From NCBI RefSeq assembly GCF_003096095.1, contig NZ_CP015453.1, forward strand, positions 3,410,001 to 3,474,000: a DNA stretch of 64,000 bases, written 5' to 3'. The translations under genes were made by a program, and so were the position numbers. The DNA comes from Dietzia psychralcaliphila (GTDB lineage Bacteria > Actinomycetota > Actinomycetes > Mycobacteriales > Mycobacteriaceae). Numbering within the stretch: the first letter of the stretch is position 1; each line of letters starts with the position of its first letter. The notes below the pieces were generated by a model. The model worked only from the letters and a program-made list of their open reading frames with translations, was not told the origin of the DNA and ran no database searches. Of the stretch, positions 34,913 through 43,400 are shown piece after piece.

Positions 34913-36135
34913 CGGCGATCGGCTCCCGGCGCGTCGGAGTCAGAAGCCGAGGCGGAGGCGGGGCCAGTGGTTGGGGCAGAGGCGGGGCCAGTGGCGGGGG
35001 CAGAGGTCATGTCCTGGTGGATCGCGTTCGGGACAGTGGGGTCTCCCTTGAACAGCCGCTTGCCGGCCCACAGACTCACGTACACGAGAGCGATCAGCAC
35101 GGGCACCTCGATGAGTGGCCCGACCACCCCTGCCAGCGCCTGACCGGAGGCCACTCCCCAGGTGCCGATGCTGACGGCGATCGCGAGTTCGAAGTTGTTG
35201 CCCGCGGCGGTGAAGGCGACCGCGGTGGACTTGGCGTAGTTCAGCCCGGCCGCGCGTGCCGCGAGCAGGCTCCCGCCGAACATGAGGATGAAGTAGGCCA
35301 GCAGGGGCAGCGCGATACGCGCCACGTCGAGGGGCCGTCCGATGATGGTGTCGCCCTGGAACGCGAAGAGCACGACGATGGTGAACAGCAGGCCGTACAG
35401 CGCCCACGGACCGATCTTCGGCAGGAAGGACTCCTCGTACCATTCCCGCCCCTTGGCCTTCTCGCCGAAGTGCCGGGTGAGGAACCCGGCCAGTAGCGGG
35501 ATGCCGAGGAACACGAGGACGCTCAGCGCGATCGCCCACACCGAGAACCCGGCAGTGGTGGTCTCCAGTCCCAACCAGCCCGGGAGGACCTGGAGGTAGA
35601 ACCATCCCAGGCCCGCGAACGCGATCACCTGGAACACCGAGTTGATCGCGACGAGCACCGCCGCCGCCTCCCGGTCGCCGCATGCGAGGTCGTTCCAGAT
35701 GAATACCATCGCGATGCAGCGGGCCAGGCCCACCACGATCAGGCCGGTGCGGTATTCGGGTAGGTCCGGCAGCATCAGCCAGGCCAGCGTGAACATCAAC
35801 GCGGGACCGACCAGCCAGTTCAGAGCGAGGGACAGCAGCAGGAGCGTGCGATCCCCGGTGACGCGACGCGTCTCGTCGTAGCGGACCTTCGCCAGGACGG
35901 GGTACATCATCACCAGCAGGCCGACGGCGATGGGAACAGAGATGCCCCCGACCTCGACCGCCTCGAGCGCTTCGGCGATACCGGGCACCAGGCGTCCGAG
36001 CAGGAGCCCGAGCGCCATGGCGGCGAGGATCCACACGGCCAGATAGCGGTCGAGGAAGGACATCCTCGCGGCGACCGGAGTGTCGGGATCGGCAGGGGCG
36101 GGGGGGCCGGCAGTCGCCGATACCTGGGTGCTCAT
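34909..36135 (-). CDS. acr3: Acr3-type arsenite efflux permease
   Basis: About 408 residues with ten helices. [20 protein letters not shown] carries the essential Cys of Acr3 and [21 protein letters not shown] is the conserved helix 9 region. It exports arsenite by proton antiport. The C-terminal tail after IHQDMTS is a repeated AP(A/T)TGPAS sequence. A weaker ArsR-type dyad lies 22 bases upstream of the ATG. It is coupled to the downstream reductase-like gene. Confidence 0.95.
   Translation of the reverse strand: MSTQVSATAGPPAPADPDTPVAARMSFLDRYLAVWILAAMALGLLLGRLVPGIAEALEAVEVGGISVPIAVGLLVMMYPVLAKVRYDETRRVTGDRTLLLLSLALNWLVGPALMFTLAWLMLPDLPEYRTGLIVVGLARCIAMVFIWNDLACGDREAAAVLVAINSVFQVIAFAGLGWFYLQVLPGWLGLETTTAGFSVWAIALSVLVFLGIPLLAGFLTRHFGEKAKGREWYEESFLPKIGPWALYGLLFTIVVLFAFQGDTIIGRPLDVARIALPLLAYFILMFGGSLLAARAAGLNYAKSTAVAFTAAGNNFELAIAVSIGTWGVASGQALAGVVGPLIEVPVLIALVYVSLWAGKRLFKGDPTVPNAIHQDMTSAPATGPASAPTTGPASASASDSDAPGADRR
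34955..35002. repeat. Two tandem 24-bp repeats at the 3' end of acr3
   Basis: GAGGCGGGGCCAGTGG followed by TTGGGGCA or CGGGGGCA, at 34955-34978 and 34979-35002. They encode the eight-residue repeat of the cytoplasmic tail. Confidence 0.8.
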
Positions 36136-36156
36136 GCGGCCAACCCTAGGGAATTC

Positions 36157-36172
36157 ATCGATGTTCGTCAAT
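36157..36172. promoter_or_regulatory. Weaker ArsR-type operator upstream of acr3
   Basis: ATCGATGTTCGTCAAT matches 12 of 16 positions of the site at 41421-41438 read on the other strand, and sits 22-37 bases before the acr3 start. Confidence 0.45.
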
Positions 36173-36223
36173 GTGTGTCGTGCGACACACCGTGCCGCGC
36201 GGTCAGCGCTCCGTGCCGCGGGG

Positions 36224-37882
36224 TCAGAACGGTGGCGGGTCGAGGATCTCGTCGAGGAGTTGCTGGACCTGCTGCTCGGCGCGGCTGACAACTGGTTTGT
36301 TGCGATCCCACCAGCGGCCGGTGGGGGGCCTGGCGTTATCGGGACCCGCGCGATCGGGGCCGGCGCGGTTGGCTCGGGCGCGTTCTGCGCGTTCTGCGCG
36401 GTGGCGGGCGGCACGGCGGGCCCAGTAGGTGGGCTCGGACTGCAGGTCGCCGTCAGCGGTGTCCGGCTCGGGGTTGCGGGTCTGCTGGGTGTCCCAGGCG
36501 TCCTGTTCGGCCCGGGCCTGTTCGCGCCTGTACGCCGCCAGGGGCCCGGAGGGTCTGGTGAGCATGGTGGAGCCGTCGGGAGTGACGACGACGAGCGTGC
36601 CGTCTGGCGCCAGGTCATAGATCCATCCAGAGAAGGTCTTGAACCGGTGATGGCGCCGACACAAGCACATCAGGTTGCACTCGGTGGTGTGTCCGCCTCG
36701 CTGCGGGTCCGCGTGGTCAAAGGGCCGACAGTGATCGATATCGCAGTTGTCTGCCGAGACGGTGCATCCCGGGTGCCGGCAGGTGCCGTCGCGAAGGCGG
36801 ATGCGGCGGGCCAGGGCGGCGCCGGGCCGGTAGGTCAGGGCTCGGCGGGCGTCGTCGGCGGCGCCGATGGCGGGGTCCACGTGTTCGAGGCTGGCCCCGT
36901 CACTGGCGGCGAGCATGTCGAGTAGCGCCCGGAGCGCGGAGTCGCCGGTACGGGGAAACTCGACCTGCGGGTCGAGACCTCGACCGCAGCCGAAGACCGT
37001 CACCCGCGGCCGCAGTGGCGCGGGCGGCTCGTCCGGCGAAAGACCGGTGACACGGGTGCGGCCCCGGTCTCCGCACACCAGGGACAGCAGGGCGTCCGCG
37101 CGACGTTCGGGCACCGGATAGTCCGACATGTCCGCCCCCTCGGCGTCGGCGGGGGCCTGCGCTGATTCCGCGGGGGTGCGCGGGTCGGGGTTGGCGAACT
37201 CAGCAGCGCGCTGGTCGATGGCTTCGGCCAGCACCGCGGCCTCATCAGAGGCCAGGGTGGCCCACAGGTTGGTCATGCCGTCGGCGCCCTTGCGGATGTG
37301 GACTCCGCGGCCGCGCGCGGCGGCGTCTCTGCGTTGGCGGATGCCGTCGGCGTCGTACCGGGCGATTATCGCGTCGACGGACTCGCGCACCGACCGGGCA
37401 CCCAGACGCTCGCCGGCCTCGAGGGCGGCGAGATAGTCGTCCACGACCTCCTGCTGGACGCGGGACAGGACGGCGGGGTCGACCGTGGCCATCTGGCGGG
37501 CCAGCAGTTCGGCGGCGCGCTGTTCCATCCGGCCGGCCGAGAGGGCCGCCATGACGGCGGGGTAGCGCTCGGTCAGGCCCGCGGCGAGGCTGATCATGGT
37601 GGCGGCCCGGCCGGTGGAGATGGGCATCGCCGCCACGACGTAGCCGGTGCACACGTCGAACGGGTCCACCACCGCGTGCCCGGGCGGGGAGCCGTCCCCC
37701 GCCCCGGCCTCGTCCTGGCGCACACATTCGCGGAACAACTCGTAACACGCGGCCAGGCGGGCCCCGGCGGCGCGATTCTCCGCGACCCACGTGCCGCGGG
37801 CGGCATCGGACAACCTGCCGAGCGCCGACGGGGGACCAGTGCGGCCGACCCCGCTTGTCGCGCCGCCAGCCGTGTCGCCCAT
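36224..37882 (-). CDS. REP13E12-type DUF222 / HNH endonuclease-like protein
   Basis: About 552 residues. A DUF222 domain covers roughly residues 40-330. The C-terminal HNH region has RDGTCRHPGCTVSADNCDIDHCRPFDH, then NLMCLCRRHHRFK, with the zinc-type cysteines and catalytic His. These genes are repeated in mycolata genomes and may be mobile or selfish. Its promoter is near-consensus with a LexA-like box, and it lies between acr3 and arsR. ATG 37882 has AGGTGGGG upstream. Confidence 0.9.
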   Translation of the reverse strand: MGDTAGGATSGVGRTGPPSALGRLSDAARGTWVAENRAAGARLAACYELFRECVRQDEAGAGDGSPPGHAVVDPFDVCTGYVVAAMPISTGRAATMISLAAGLTERYPAVMAALSAGRMEQRAAELLARQMATVDPAVLSRVQQEVVDDYLAALEAGERLGARSVRESVDAIIARYDADGIRQRRDAAARGRGVHIRKGADGMTNLWATLASDEAAVLAEAIDQRAAEFANPDPRTPAESAQAPADAEGADMSDYPVPERRADALLSLVCGDRGRTRVTGLSPDEPPAPLRPRVTVFGCGRGLDPQVEFPRTGDSALRALLDMLAASDGASLEHVDPAIGAADDARRALTYRPGAALARRIRLRDGTCRHPGCTVSADNCDIDHCRPFDHADPQRGGHTTECNLMCLCRRHHRFKTFSGWIYDLAPDGTLVVVTPDGSTMLTRPSGPLAAYRREQARAEQDAWDTQQTRNPEPDTADGDLQSEPTYWARRAARHRAERAERARANRAGPDRAGPDNARPPTGRWWDRNKPVVSRAEQQVQQLLDEILDPPPF

Positions 37883-37919
37883 GCCCCCACCTCGAATCGT
37901 ACGTCGCCGCCGCATCTTG

Positions 37920-37963
37920 TCGAACTCGTGTTCTACTATACGTACACACTTTCGAAGAGGCAA
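37920..37963 (-). promoter_or_regulatory. Sigma-A promoter with overlapping LexA/SOS box
   Basis: On the minus strand TTGCCT (37958-37963) and TATAGT (37935-37940) are spaced by 17 bases. TCGAACTCGTGTTCTA (37920-37935) matches the actinobacterial LexA consensus TCGAAC-N4-GTTCGA at 11 of 12 fixed bases and covers the transcript start. Repression by LexA and induction on DNA damage is expected. Confidence 0.72.
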
Positions 37964-38016
37964 GGGGTGACCTCCGACGGCCTCCCCCATCCCGGTCGTC
38001 CGAGTAATCTGGACGG

Positions 38017-38367
38017 ATGATCTCGCCCGAGCCCACCGAATCCTGCTGCATCGCCGGCGCGAACGGGCCGCTCACCCAGGCAGAGGCCGAGGCCGCGGCG
38101 GCCCGGTTCAAGGCACTGGCCGATCCCATGCGCCTGCGCCTGCTCTCGCACATCGCGGCGGCGGAGTGCAGTGACGTCTGCGTCTGCACCCTCACCGAGC
38201 CCCTCGGCATCACCCAACCCACGGTGAGCCATCACATGAAGAAGCTGGTGGAGGCGGGACTCGTCACCCGGGAACAACGCGGCCGGATGGCGCACTACAG
38301 CATCGTCCCGGAGGCGTTCGCCCAGATCCGCGACATCGTCGACGTCCGAGGCCTGCGCTTCGTCTGA
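38017..38367 (+). CDS. arsR: ArsR/SmtB-family arsenite-responsive repressor
   Basis: About 116 residues with a winged helix: recognition helix ITQPTVSHHMKKLVEAGLV. Candidate arsenite thiols are Cys10-Cys11 and Cys51, Cys55, Cys57 (CSDVCVC), close to the actinobacterial type. TAATCT eight bases before the ATG suggests a leaderless mRNA. It has no dyad of the TATCGACA kind at its own start, so it may not autoregulate through that motif. It is the only ArsR in the window and so the best candidate to bind the four ars dyads. Confidence 0.93.
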   Translation: MISPEPTESCCIAGANGPLTQAEAEAAAARFKALADPMRLRLLSHIAAAECSDVCVCTLTEPLGITQPTVSHHMKKLVEAGLVTREQRGRMAHYSIVPEAFAQIRDIVDVRGLRFV

Positions 38368-38420
38368 GCCCGCCTCGGGATTACGTCGTCGGCCGAACGG
38401 AAACCCCTACACCGGGGCAG

Positions 38421-38478
38421 CCGTCACCTGGCACCCGTCACCGCAGAACCAGTCACCTGGCCCCAGTCACCGCAGCAC
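38421..38478. repeat. Two 29-bp direct repeats at the arsA stop
   Basis: CGTCACCTGGCACCCGTCAC and its partner CAGTCACCTGGCCCCAGTCAC recur with period 29, with the arsA stop codon inside the second unit. The gap to arsR (38368-38452) holds nothing else obvious. Confidence 0.6.
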
Positions 38479-40264
38479 CCGAACCTGAGGCCAGGCGACG
38501 CAGCGCCTCCGGACCGACGGGATCCTCCGCCGAGTACGGCACCACGGCCAGCCTCTCGGCGAGGCCGCCCCGCACCGCGTCCAGTTGCTCGCGCTCGAGC
38601 TCGGCGCGCCGGTGCAGGACGGGATCGGTGGTTCCGCTCGCCGCGAGAGCGTTGTTGACCACCCACGCCCACGGCTCGATACCGGCCCGTCGCAGGTCAT
38701 CCTGGAGCGCGGCCGCCTCGAGGACCGGCGTGGTCTCCGCGAGGGAGACGATGACGACTTTGGTCTGCGCCGGATCCTGCAGCCTCATGAGTGGGGTGGT
38801 GAAACGACCTCCCTCCCCCATCTGCCGGGCGATCTCGCGGTGGTACGACCCGGTCGCGTCGAGCAGGAGAAGCGTGTGGCCGGTCGGGGCGGTGTCGACG
38901 ACGACGAAGCGGCGCCTCGATTCGTGGATCACCCCGGAGAAGGCCTGGAAGACCGCCACCTCCTCAGTGCACGGCGAGCGGAGGTCCTCCTCGAGTGCGG
39001 CCAGGCCTGCCTCGTCGAGCTTCGTCCCCTTGCGTGCGATGACCCGGCGACGATACTCGGCGGACGCCTCCTCGGGGTCGATGCGGGAGACGGTGAGTCC
39101 CGGGATCTCACCCGCGACGGTGTCGGTGAGATGAGCGGCGGGGTCGGTGGTGGTGAGGTGCACCTCGTTCCCGCGCGCGGCGAGTTCGACGGCCACGGCA
39201 GCGGCCACGGTGGTCTTGCCGACTCCCCCCTTGCCCATCGTCATGACCAGGCCGTGTCCGTCCGACTCGATCAGGTCGACGAGGTCCGAGAGCGGAGCGG
39301 ACAGTGGAGCGGGACCACCCGCCACCGCGTGCGCCGATGCGGTCGAGACCTCCACTGGTTCGAAGAGCCTTTCCAGCGCCGCGACGCCGACGAGGTTCTC
39401 CGGCCGGAGCGGGACCGTCTCGGTGGGCAGGGCGCGGAGGGCGTCGGGCATGGCGTCGAGGGCAGCCTGCTGTCGCTGGCGGAAGCCGGCGGCGATGAGG
39501 TCGATCTCGTCGTCGTCGTCATCTTCGTCGTCTCCGTGAGCACCCGCGAGCACCCCGTTCACCACGACCGACTGGTTGCGCATTCCCACGTCGGCGAGCT
39601 CGGCCGAGGTCCGGGCGATCTCGTCGAGGGATGAGGTCTGCGGGCGGGCCACCAGCACGAGCCGTGTGGTGGCCGGGTCCGCCAACCGCGCCACGGCGTC
39701 CGCGTACACCGCGCGTTGCTTGTCGAGCCCCGCCATCGGCCCCAGACAGGAGGCGTCGCCCTTGCCGCGCTCCAGGAACTCGGTCCATGACCCGGGAAGC
39801 GTGAGCAACCGGATCGTGTGTCCGGTGGGCGCGGTGTCAAAGACGACGTGGTCGTACCCGTCCATCACCCCGGGGTCGGTCACCAGCGCGGTGAACTCGT
39901 TGAACGACGCGATCTCGGTGGTGCAGGAACCGGAGAGCTGCTCGGTGATCGCGGCGATCTCGGCCTCCGGCAACAGGCCGCGTACGGGCCCCACCACGCG
40001 CTCGCGGTAGGCCTCGGCGGCTGCGTCCGGTTCGATCTCCATGGCCGAGAGCCCCGGGACGGCGCCGACCTCGACGATGCGGTTCCCGATCCGCTGCCCG
40101 AACACCTGCCCCACGTTGGAGGCGGGGTCGGTGCTCACGAGCAGGACGCGCACGCCCGCCCGGCAGAGCCGGACCGCGGTGGCGCAGGCGAGTGAGGTCT
40201 TCCCGACCCCTCCCTTGCCGGTGAAGAACACGAAGCGGGCGGGGTGGTCGAGGAACGAGTTCAC
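38453..40264 (-). CDS. arsA: ArsA arsenite-activated ATPase (tandem two-domain)
   Basis: About 603 residues, two homologous halves. P-loops TGKGGVGKTSLA near residue 18 and MGKGGVGKTTVA near 342 and the signature DTAPTGHT in each half identify ArsA. A linker near residues 240-260 is strongly acidic (DDEDDDDDE), unusual for the family. It takes arsenite from ArsD and powers an ArsB- or Acr3-type pump. GTG 40264 has AAAGG six bases upstream, 16 bases after arsD. Confidence 0.95.
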   Translation of the reverse strand: MNSFLDHPARFVFFTGKGGVGKTSLACATAVRLCRAGVRVLLVSTDPASNVGQVFGQRIGNRIVEVGAVPGLSAMEIEPDAAAEAYRERVVGPVRGLLPEAEIAAITEQLSGSCTTEIASFNEFTALVTDPGVMDGYDHVVFDTAPTGHTIRLLTLPGSWTEFLERGKGDASCLGPMAGLDKQRAVYADAVARLADPATTRLVLVARPQTSSLDEIARTSAELADVGMRNQSVVVNGVLAGAHGDDEDDDDDEIDLIAAGFRQRQQAALDAMPDALRALPTETVPLRPENLVGVAALERLFEPVEVSTASAHAVAGGPAPLSAPLSDLVDLIESDGHGLVMTMGKGGVGKTTVAAAVAVELAARGNEVHLTTTDPAAHLTDTVAGEIPGLTVSRIDPEEASAEYRRRVIARKGTKLDEAGLAALEEDLRSPCTEEVAVFQAFSGVIHESRRRFVVVDTAPTGHTLLLLDATGSYHREIARQMGEGGRFTTPLMRLQDPAQTKVVIVSLAETTPVLEAAALQDDLRRAGIEPWAWVVNNALAASGTTDPVLHRRAELEREQLDAVRGGLAERLAVVPYSAEDPVGPEALRRLASGSGAAVTGAR

Positions 40265-40280
40265 GAATACCTTTCGGGGA

Positions 40281-40685
40281 TCAGCAGCAGCCGGACGGGC
40301 CGCAGCCGTCGTCGCCGGACGCCAGGAGGTCCGCACCCACGGGCGCCGCGCCGGCGACCGAGGGGGCCGGCGTGGTCACGTCCAGTCCCGCCCACCTCGC
40401 CAGCTCCGCTCGCGTGGGGTAGCGGCCGGTGAGCGCGGTGACGCCGTCCACGCGGAACAGCGGGAGTCCCTCGGATCCACTCAGGCGGAGAAACGCGGCG
40501 ACCTCCTCGTCCGACGCGAAGCGCATCGGCTCGGCGGCCAGGTTGAGCCGCTCCACCGGTGCCCCCGCAGCGGCGAGCCAGTCGCAGTTCGCGGAGAACT
40601 CGACGAGTTCGGCGGGAACGTCGGGTCCGCACACCCCCGTCGAGCAGCAGAGCGCGGATTCGAAGACGGTGATGGTCGCGGTCAT
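40281..40685 (-). CDS. arsD: ArsD arsenite metallochaperone
   Basis: About 134 residues. Cys13-Cys14-x4-Cys19 (ALCCSTGVCGPDV) is the arsenite-binding triad used for transfer to ArsA, and the C-terminal CGPSGCC gives a second thiol group. The ATG overlaps the arsC stop (ATGA). ArsD usually also binds DNA weakly as a repressor. Confidence 0.94.
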   Translation of the reverse strand: MTATITVFESALCCSTGVCGPDVPAELVEFSANCDWLAAAGAPVERLNLAAEPMRFASDEEVAAFLRLSGSEGLPLFRVDGVTALTGRYPTRAELARWAGLDVTTPAPSVAGAAPVGADLLASGDDGCGPSGCC

Positions 40686-41386
40686 AGTGCCGGAGCCTCC
40701 TCGGTGGACGGAGTACCCGAGGCGGGTGCGGGCGTCATGCCGACGATCTCCGGCAGGGTCTTACGTACCCGGGCGTCGATGTCGTCACGGATGGAGCGGA
40801 CGCGGTCGAGATCCTGGCCGGCGGGGTCCGAGACGTCCCAGTCCAGGTACCGCTTGCCCGGATAGACGGCGCAGGCGTCCCCGCACCCCATGGAGATCAC
40901 CACGTCGGCGGCCGCCACCACGTCGTCGGTGAGCGGCTTGGGGTATTCCGAGGTCAGGTCGAGTCCGATCTCGGCCATGGCCGCCTGACAGTTCTCGTCG
41001 ATACCCGAGCCCGGGAGCGACCCGGCGGACCGGACGTGGACCCGCCCCTCCGACCGGTCCGCCATGAGAGCCGCGGCCATCTGGGAGCGCCCCGAGTTCT
41101 GGACGCAGATGAAGAGCACCTCGGGGACGTCCTTGGTGACCCGCCCCTCGGCCTGAGCAAGAGCCTTGAGCCGGTCGGTCGCGAAGCGGCGGGACAGCGA
41201 CGGCAGATGCGTGGTGACCCGGGCGGTTCGACGCAACGCGGCGTAGGACTCGAACACCACGCGCTCGACGGTCTGCGGACTGAACACGCCTTCGTAGTGT
41301 CGGGCCAGCTCGCGGGCGTCGCGCTGGAGTTGCGTCTGGGGCATGAGCAGCTCGGGAAGAGGAGCGTCGTGCACGGATCGGGACAT
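40682..41386 (-). CDS. arsC: Arsenate reductase ArsC with N-terminal helical domain
   Basis: About 234 residues. Residues 1-80 are a helical domain (FESYAALRRTARVTTHLPSLSRRFATDRLKAL), and the LMW-phosphatase ArsC domain starts at VLFICVQNSGRSQ with Cys94. PGKRYLDWDVSDPAGQ is typical of mycothiol-dependent arsenate transferases. The helical extension is known in some actinobacterial fusions; its role is unclear, perhaps sensing or oligomerisation. ATG 41386 has GGAGG six bases upstream and leads arsC-arsD-arsA. Confidence 0.92.
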   Translation of the reverse strand: MSRSVHDAPLPELLMPQTQLQRDARELARHYEGVFSPQTVERVVFESYAALRRTARVTTHLPSLSRRFATDRLKALAQAEGRVTKDVPEVLFICVQNSGRSQMAAALMADRSEGRVHVRSAGSLPGSGIDENCQAAMAEIGLDLTSEYPKPLTDDVVAAADVVISMGCGDACAVYPGKRYLDWDVSDPAGQDLDRVRSIRDDIDARVRKTLPEIVGMTPAPASGTPSTEEAPAL

Positions 41387-41420
41387 GTCGGCCTCCAAGC
41401 CTCGTATCGACACCCATCAA

Positions 41421-41438
41421 TATAGACACTCATCGATA
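41421..41438. promoter_or_regulatory. ArsR-type operator before arsC-arsD-arsA
   Basis: TATAGACACTCATCGATA differs by one base from the site at 44925-44942. On the minus strand TATATT (41419-41424) is a likely -10 overlapping it. A further half-site TATCGACA lies at 41405-41412. Confidence 0.68.
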
Positions 41439-41485
41439 TTTTGGGAAGGCATCCGGCACGGCCGGCAGAGGCGGATGATCAGACC

Positions 41486-41770
41486 ATGAGCCTCTCCAAC
41501 CGACTTCTCCGCAGCAAGGACACCTACTCGCGCGAGGCCGTCGCGGACCTGCTGGCCACACTGGCCGAGCGCATCCGGTCCGGCACCGTGACCTTCGACC
41601 AGGACGGCAACAGTCTCGACATCGAGGTCCCCGACTCCGTGCGGCTCGACATCGAGATCAAGGACACCCCCAAGACCTCCGGCACCAAGCGCGAGCTCGA
41701 ACTCGAGATGTGGTGGATCACGGGGGCGGACGGCCAACCGGGCCCGACCGGCGGCGTCACGATCAGCTGA
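41486..41770 (+). CDS. amphi-Trp domain protein
   Basis: About 94 residues. The charged SKDTYSREAVADLLATLAERIRSGTVTF start, amphipathic IEVPDSVRLDIEIKD strands and ELELEMWWI segment fit the amphi-Trp domain, a small family without known function. It is divergent from the ars operon across the operator, so it may share arsenic control (inference). Confidence 0.75.
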   Translation: MSLSNRLLRSKDTYSREAVADLLATLAERIRSGTVTFDQDGNSLDIEVPDSVRLDIEIKDTPKTSGTKRELELEMWWITGADGQPGPTGGVTIS

Positions 41771-41815
41771 CCGCGCCCGCAGGACCGGATGGGCCGACGC
41801 GGCAACGACCCGTGC

Positions 41816-43330
41816 TCAGTGCCCGGCGCCGAGCCGGCCCGAGAGTTTGTCCAGGCGTTCCTGGCTCGCACCGTCGAGTCCGATCACCGAGAGCGTCTTG
41901 CCCTTGGCGGCGTACTTGTGCTGCACGGCGTCCAGCGTGGCGACGGTCGAGGCGTCCCAGATGTCGGCGTCGGTGAGGTCGAGCACCACGTGCTCGGGGT
42001 CGCCGGAGTAGTCGAACTGGTACACGAGATCGTTGCTCGACGCCCAGAACAGCTCCCCGGTGACCCGGTACGTGCGGGTGTCGACCGCACCGTCGTGGTC
42101 CGTGTCCAGCTCGGCGACCTTCTCGATGGTGGTCATGTGTGCGACCCGGCGCGCGAACATGATCATCGCGGTGACCACACCGAGGATCACGCCGATCGCG
42201 AGATTGTGCGTCCATACGGTGGCCACCACGGTGACGACCATGACGAGGGTCTCGGACAGCGGCATCAGACGCAGGGTGCGGGGATGGATCGAGTGCCAGT
42301 CCATGGTCCCCACCGAGACCATGATCATCACCGCGACCAGCGCGGCCATCGGGATGAGTCCGACGATGTCGCCCAGGACGACGACGAGGATCAGCAGGAA
42401 CACGCCGGCGAGCAGGGTGGACAGCCGCGTCCGGGCGCCCGAGGCCTTGACGTTGATCATCGTCTGGCCGATCATCGCGCAGCCGCCCATCCCGCCGAAG
42501 AAACCGGTGACGAGGTTGGCGACGCCCTGACCCCAGCCCTCACGCGTCTTGTCGGAGTGGGTCTCGGTGATGTCGTCGACCAGCTTCGCCGTCATCAGGG
42601 ACTCCATGAGCCCCACGAGCGCCATCGCCAGCGCATAGGGGGCGATGATCTGCAGGGTCTCCAGGGTCCACGGCACGTCGGGGATCAGGAAGGTCGGGAG
42701 CGATCCGGGCAGTTCCCCCTGGTCACGCACGTTGGGGACGGACCACCCCACCCAGACGACCACCGCCGTCAGGGCCACGATCGCGATCAGCGGCGCGGGG
42801 ATCACCGTGGTGAGCCTGGGGAAGAACACCATGACGGCAAGACCTACGGCCACCAGCGGGTACACCAGCCACGGGACCCCCACCAGGTGCGGGATCTGGG
42901 CCATGAAGATGAGGATCGCGAGCGCGTTGACGAATCCGACCATGACCGACCGGGGGATGAACCGCATCAATTTTGCGACCCCGAACACGCTCAACAGGAT
43001 CTGTAGGACCCCGGCCAGCAGGACCGTGGCGATGAGGTAGTCCAGTCCGTGCTCGAGCACCACCGGCGCCACCACGAGGGCGATCGCCCCCGTGGCCGCG
43101 GAGATCATCGCCGGGCGGCCACCTGTGAAGGCGATCGTGACCGCCATGGTGAAGGAGGCGAACAGACCCACGCGGGGGTCGACGCCCGCGAGGATGGAGA
43201 ACGAGATCGCCTCCGGGATGAGTGCCAGCGCCACCACGAGGCCGGCGAGGACCTCCGTCCGGAGCCGGGCCGGGGAGGAGAACGCGGCGCGGAACGAGGG
43301 CAGCACGCCGGTGGGGAACTCGGTGCTCAC
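41816..43330 (-). CDS. SulP-family anion transporter with STAS domain
   Basis: About 504 residues. LAGLVVALALIPEAISFSILAGVDPRVGLF is the SulP signature in the first helices, with around ten to twelve helices in all. The STAS domain at the C-terminus has HVVLDLTDADIWDASTVATLDAV. Bacterial SulP proteins move sulfate, bicarbonate or carboxylates; which one is not visible. GTG 43330 is divergent from the MerR gene, 70 bases away. Confidence 0.92.
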   Translation of the reverse strand: MSTEFPTGVLPSFRAAFSSPARLRTEVLAGLVVALALIPEAISFSILAGVDPRVGLFASFTMAVTIAFTGGRPAMISAATGAIALVVAPVVLEHGLDYLIATVLLAGVLQILLSVFGVAKLMRFIPRSVMVGFVNALAILIFMAQIPHLVGVPWLVYPLVAVGLAVMVFFPRLTTVIPAPLIAIVALTAVVVWVGWSVPNVRDQGELPGSLPTFLIPDVPWTLETLQIIAPYALAMALVGLMESLMTAKLVDDITETHSDKTREGWGQGVANLVTGFFGGMGGCAMIGQTMINVKASGARTRLSTLLAGVFLLILVVVLGDIVGLIPMAALVAVMIMVSVGTMDWHSIHPRTLRLMPLSETLVMVVTVVATVWTHNLAIGVILGVVTAMIMFARRVAHMTTIEKVAELDTDHDGAVDTRTYRVTGELFWASSNDLVYQFDYSGDPEHVVLDLTDADIWDASTVATLDAVQHKYAAKGKTLSVIGLDGASQERLDKLSGRLGAGH

Positions 43331-43354
43331 GGATCACCTACAGTCGAGGTCGGG

Positions 43355-43375
43355 ACTCTCACACGGCGCGAGAGT
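43355..43375. promoter_or_regulatory. Candidate MerR operator between SulP and MerR genes
   Basis: ACTCTC and GAGAGT, perfect 6-base arms with 9 bases between. The 21-base span is typical of a MerR-protected dyad between -35 and -10. No clear -10 is identified on either strand. Confidence 0.45.
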
Positions 43376-43400
43376 AGAAAGCTACCGTAATGGGAGAGTT

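Noticed and set aside
36224-37882. HNH gene as part of an insertion sequence
   Set aside because: No terminal inverted repeats or target duplication were found by eye at its edges; REP13E12-type proteins occur without them.
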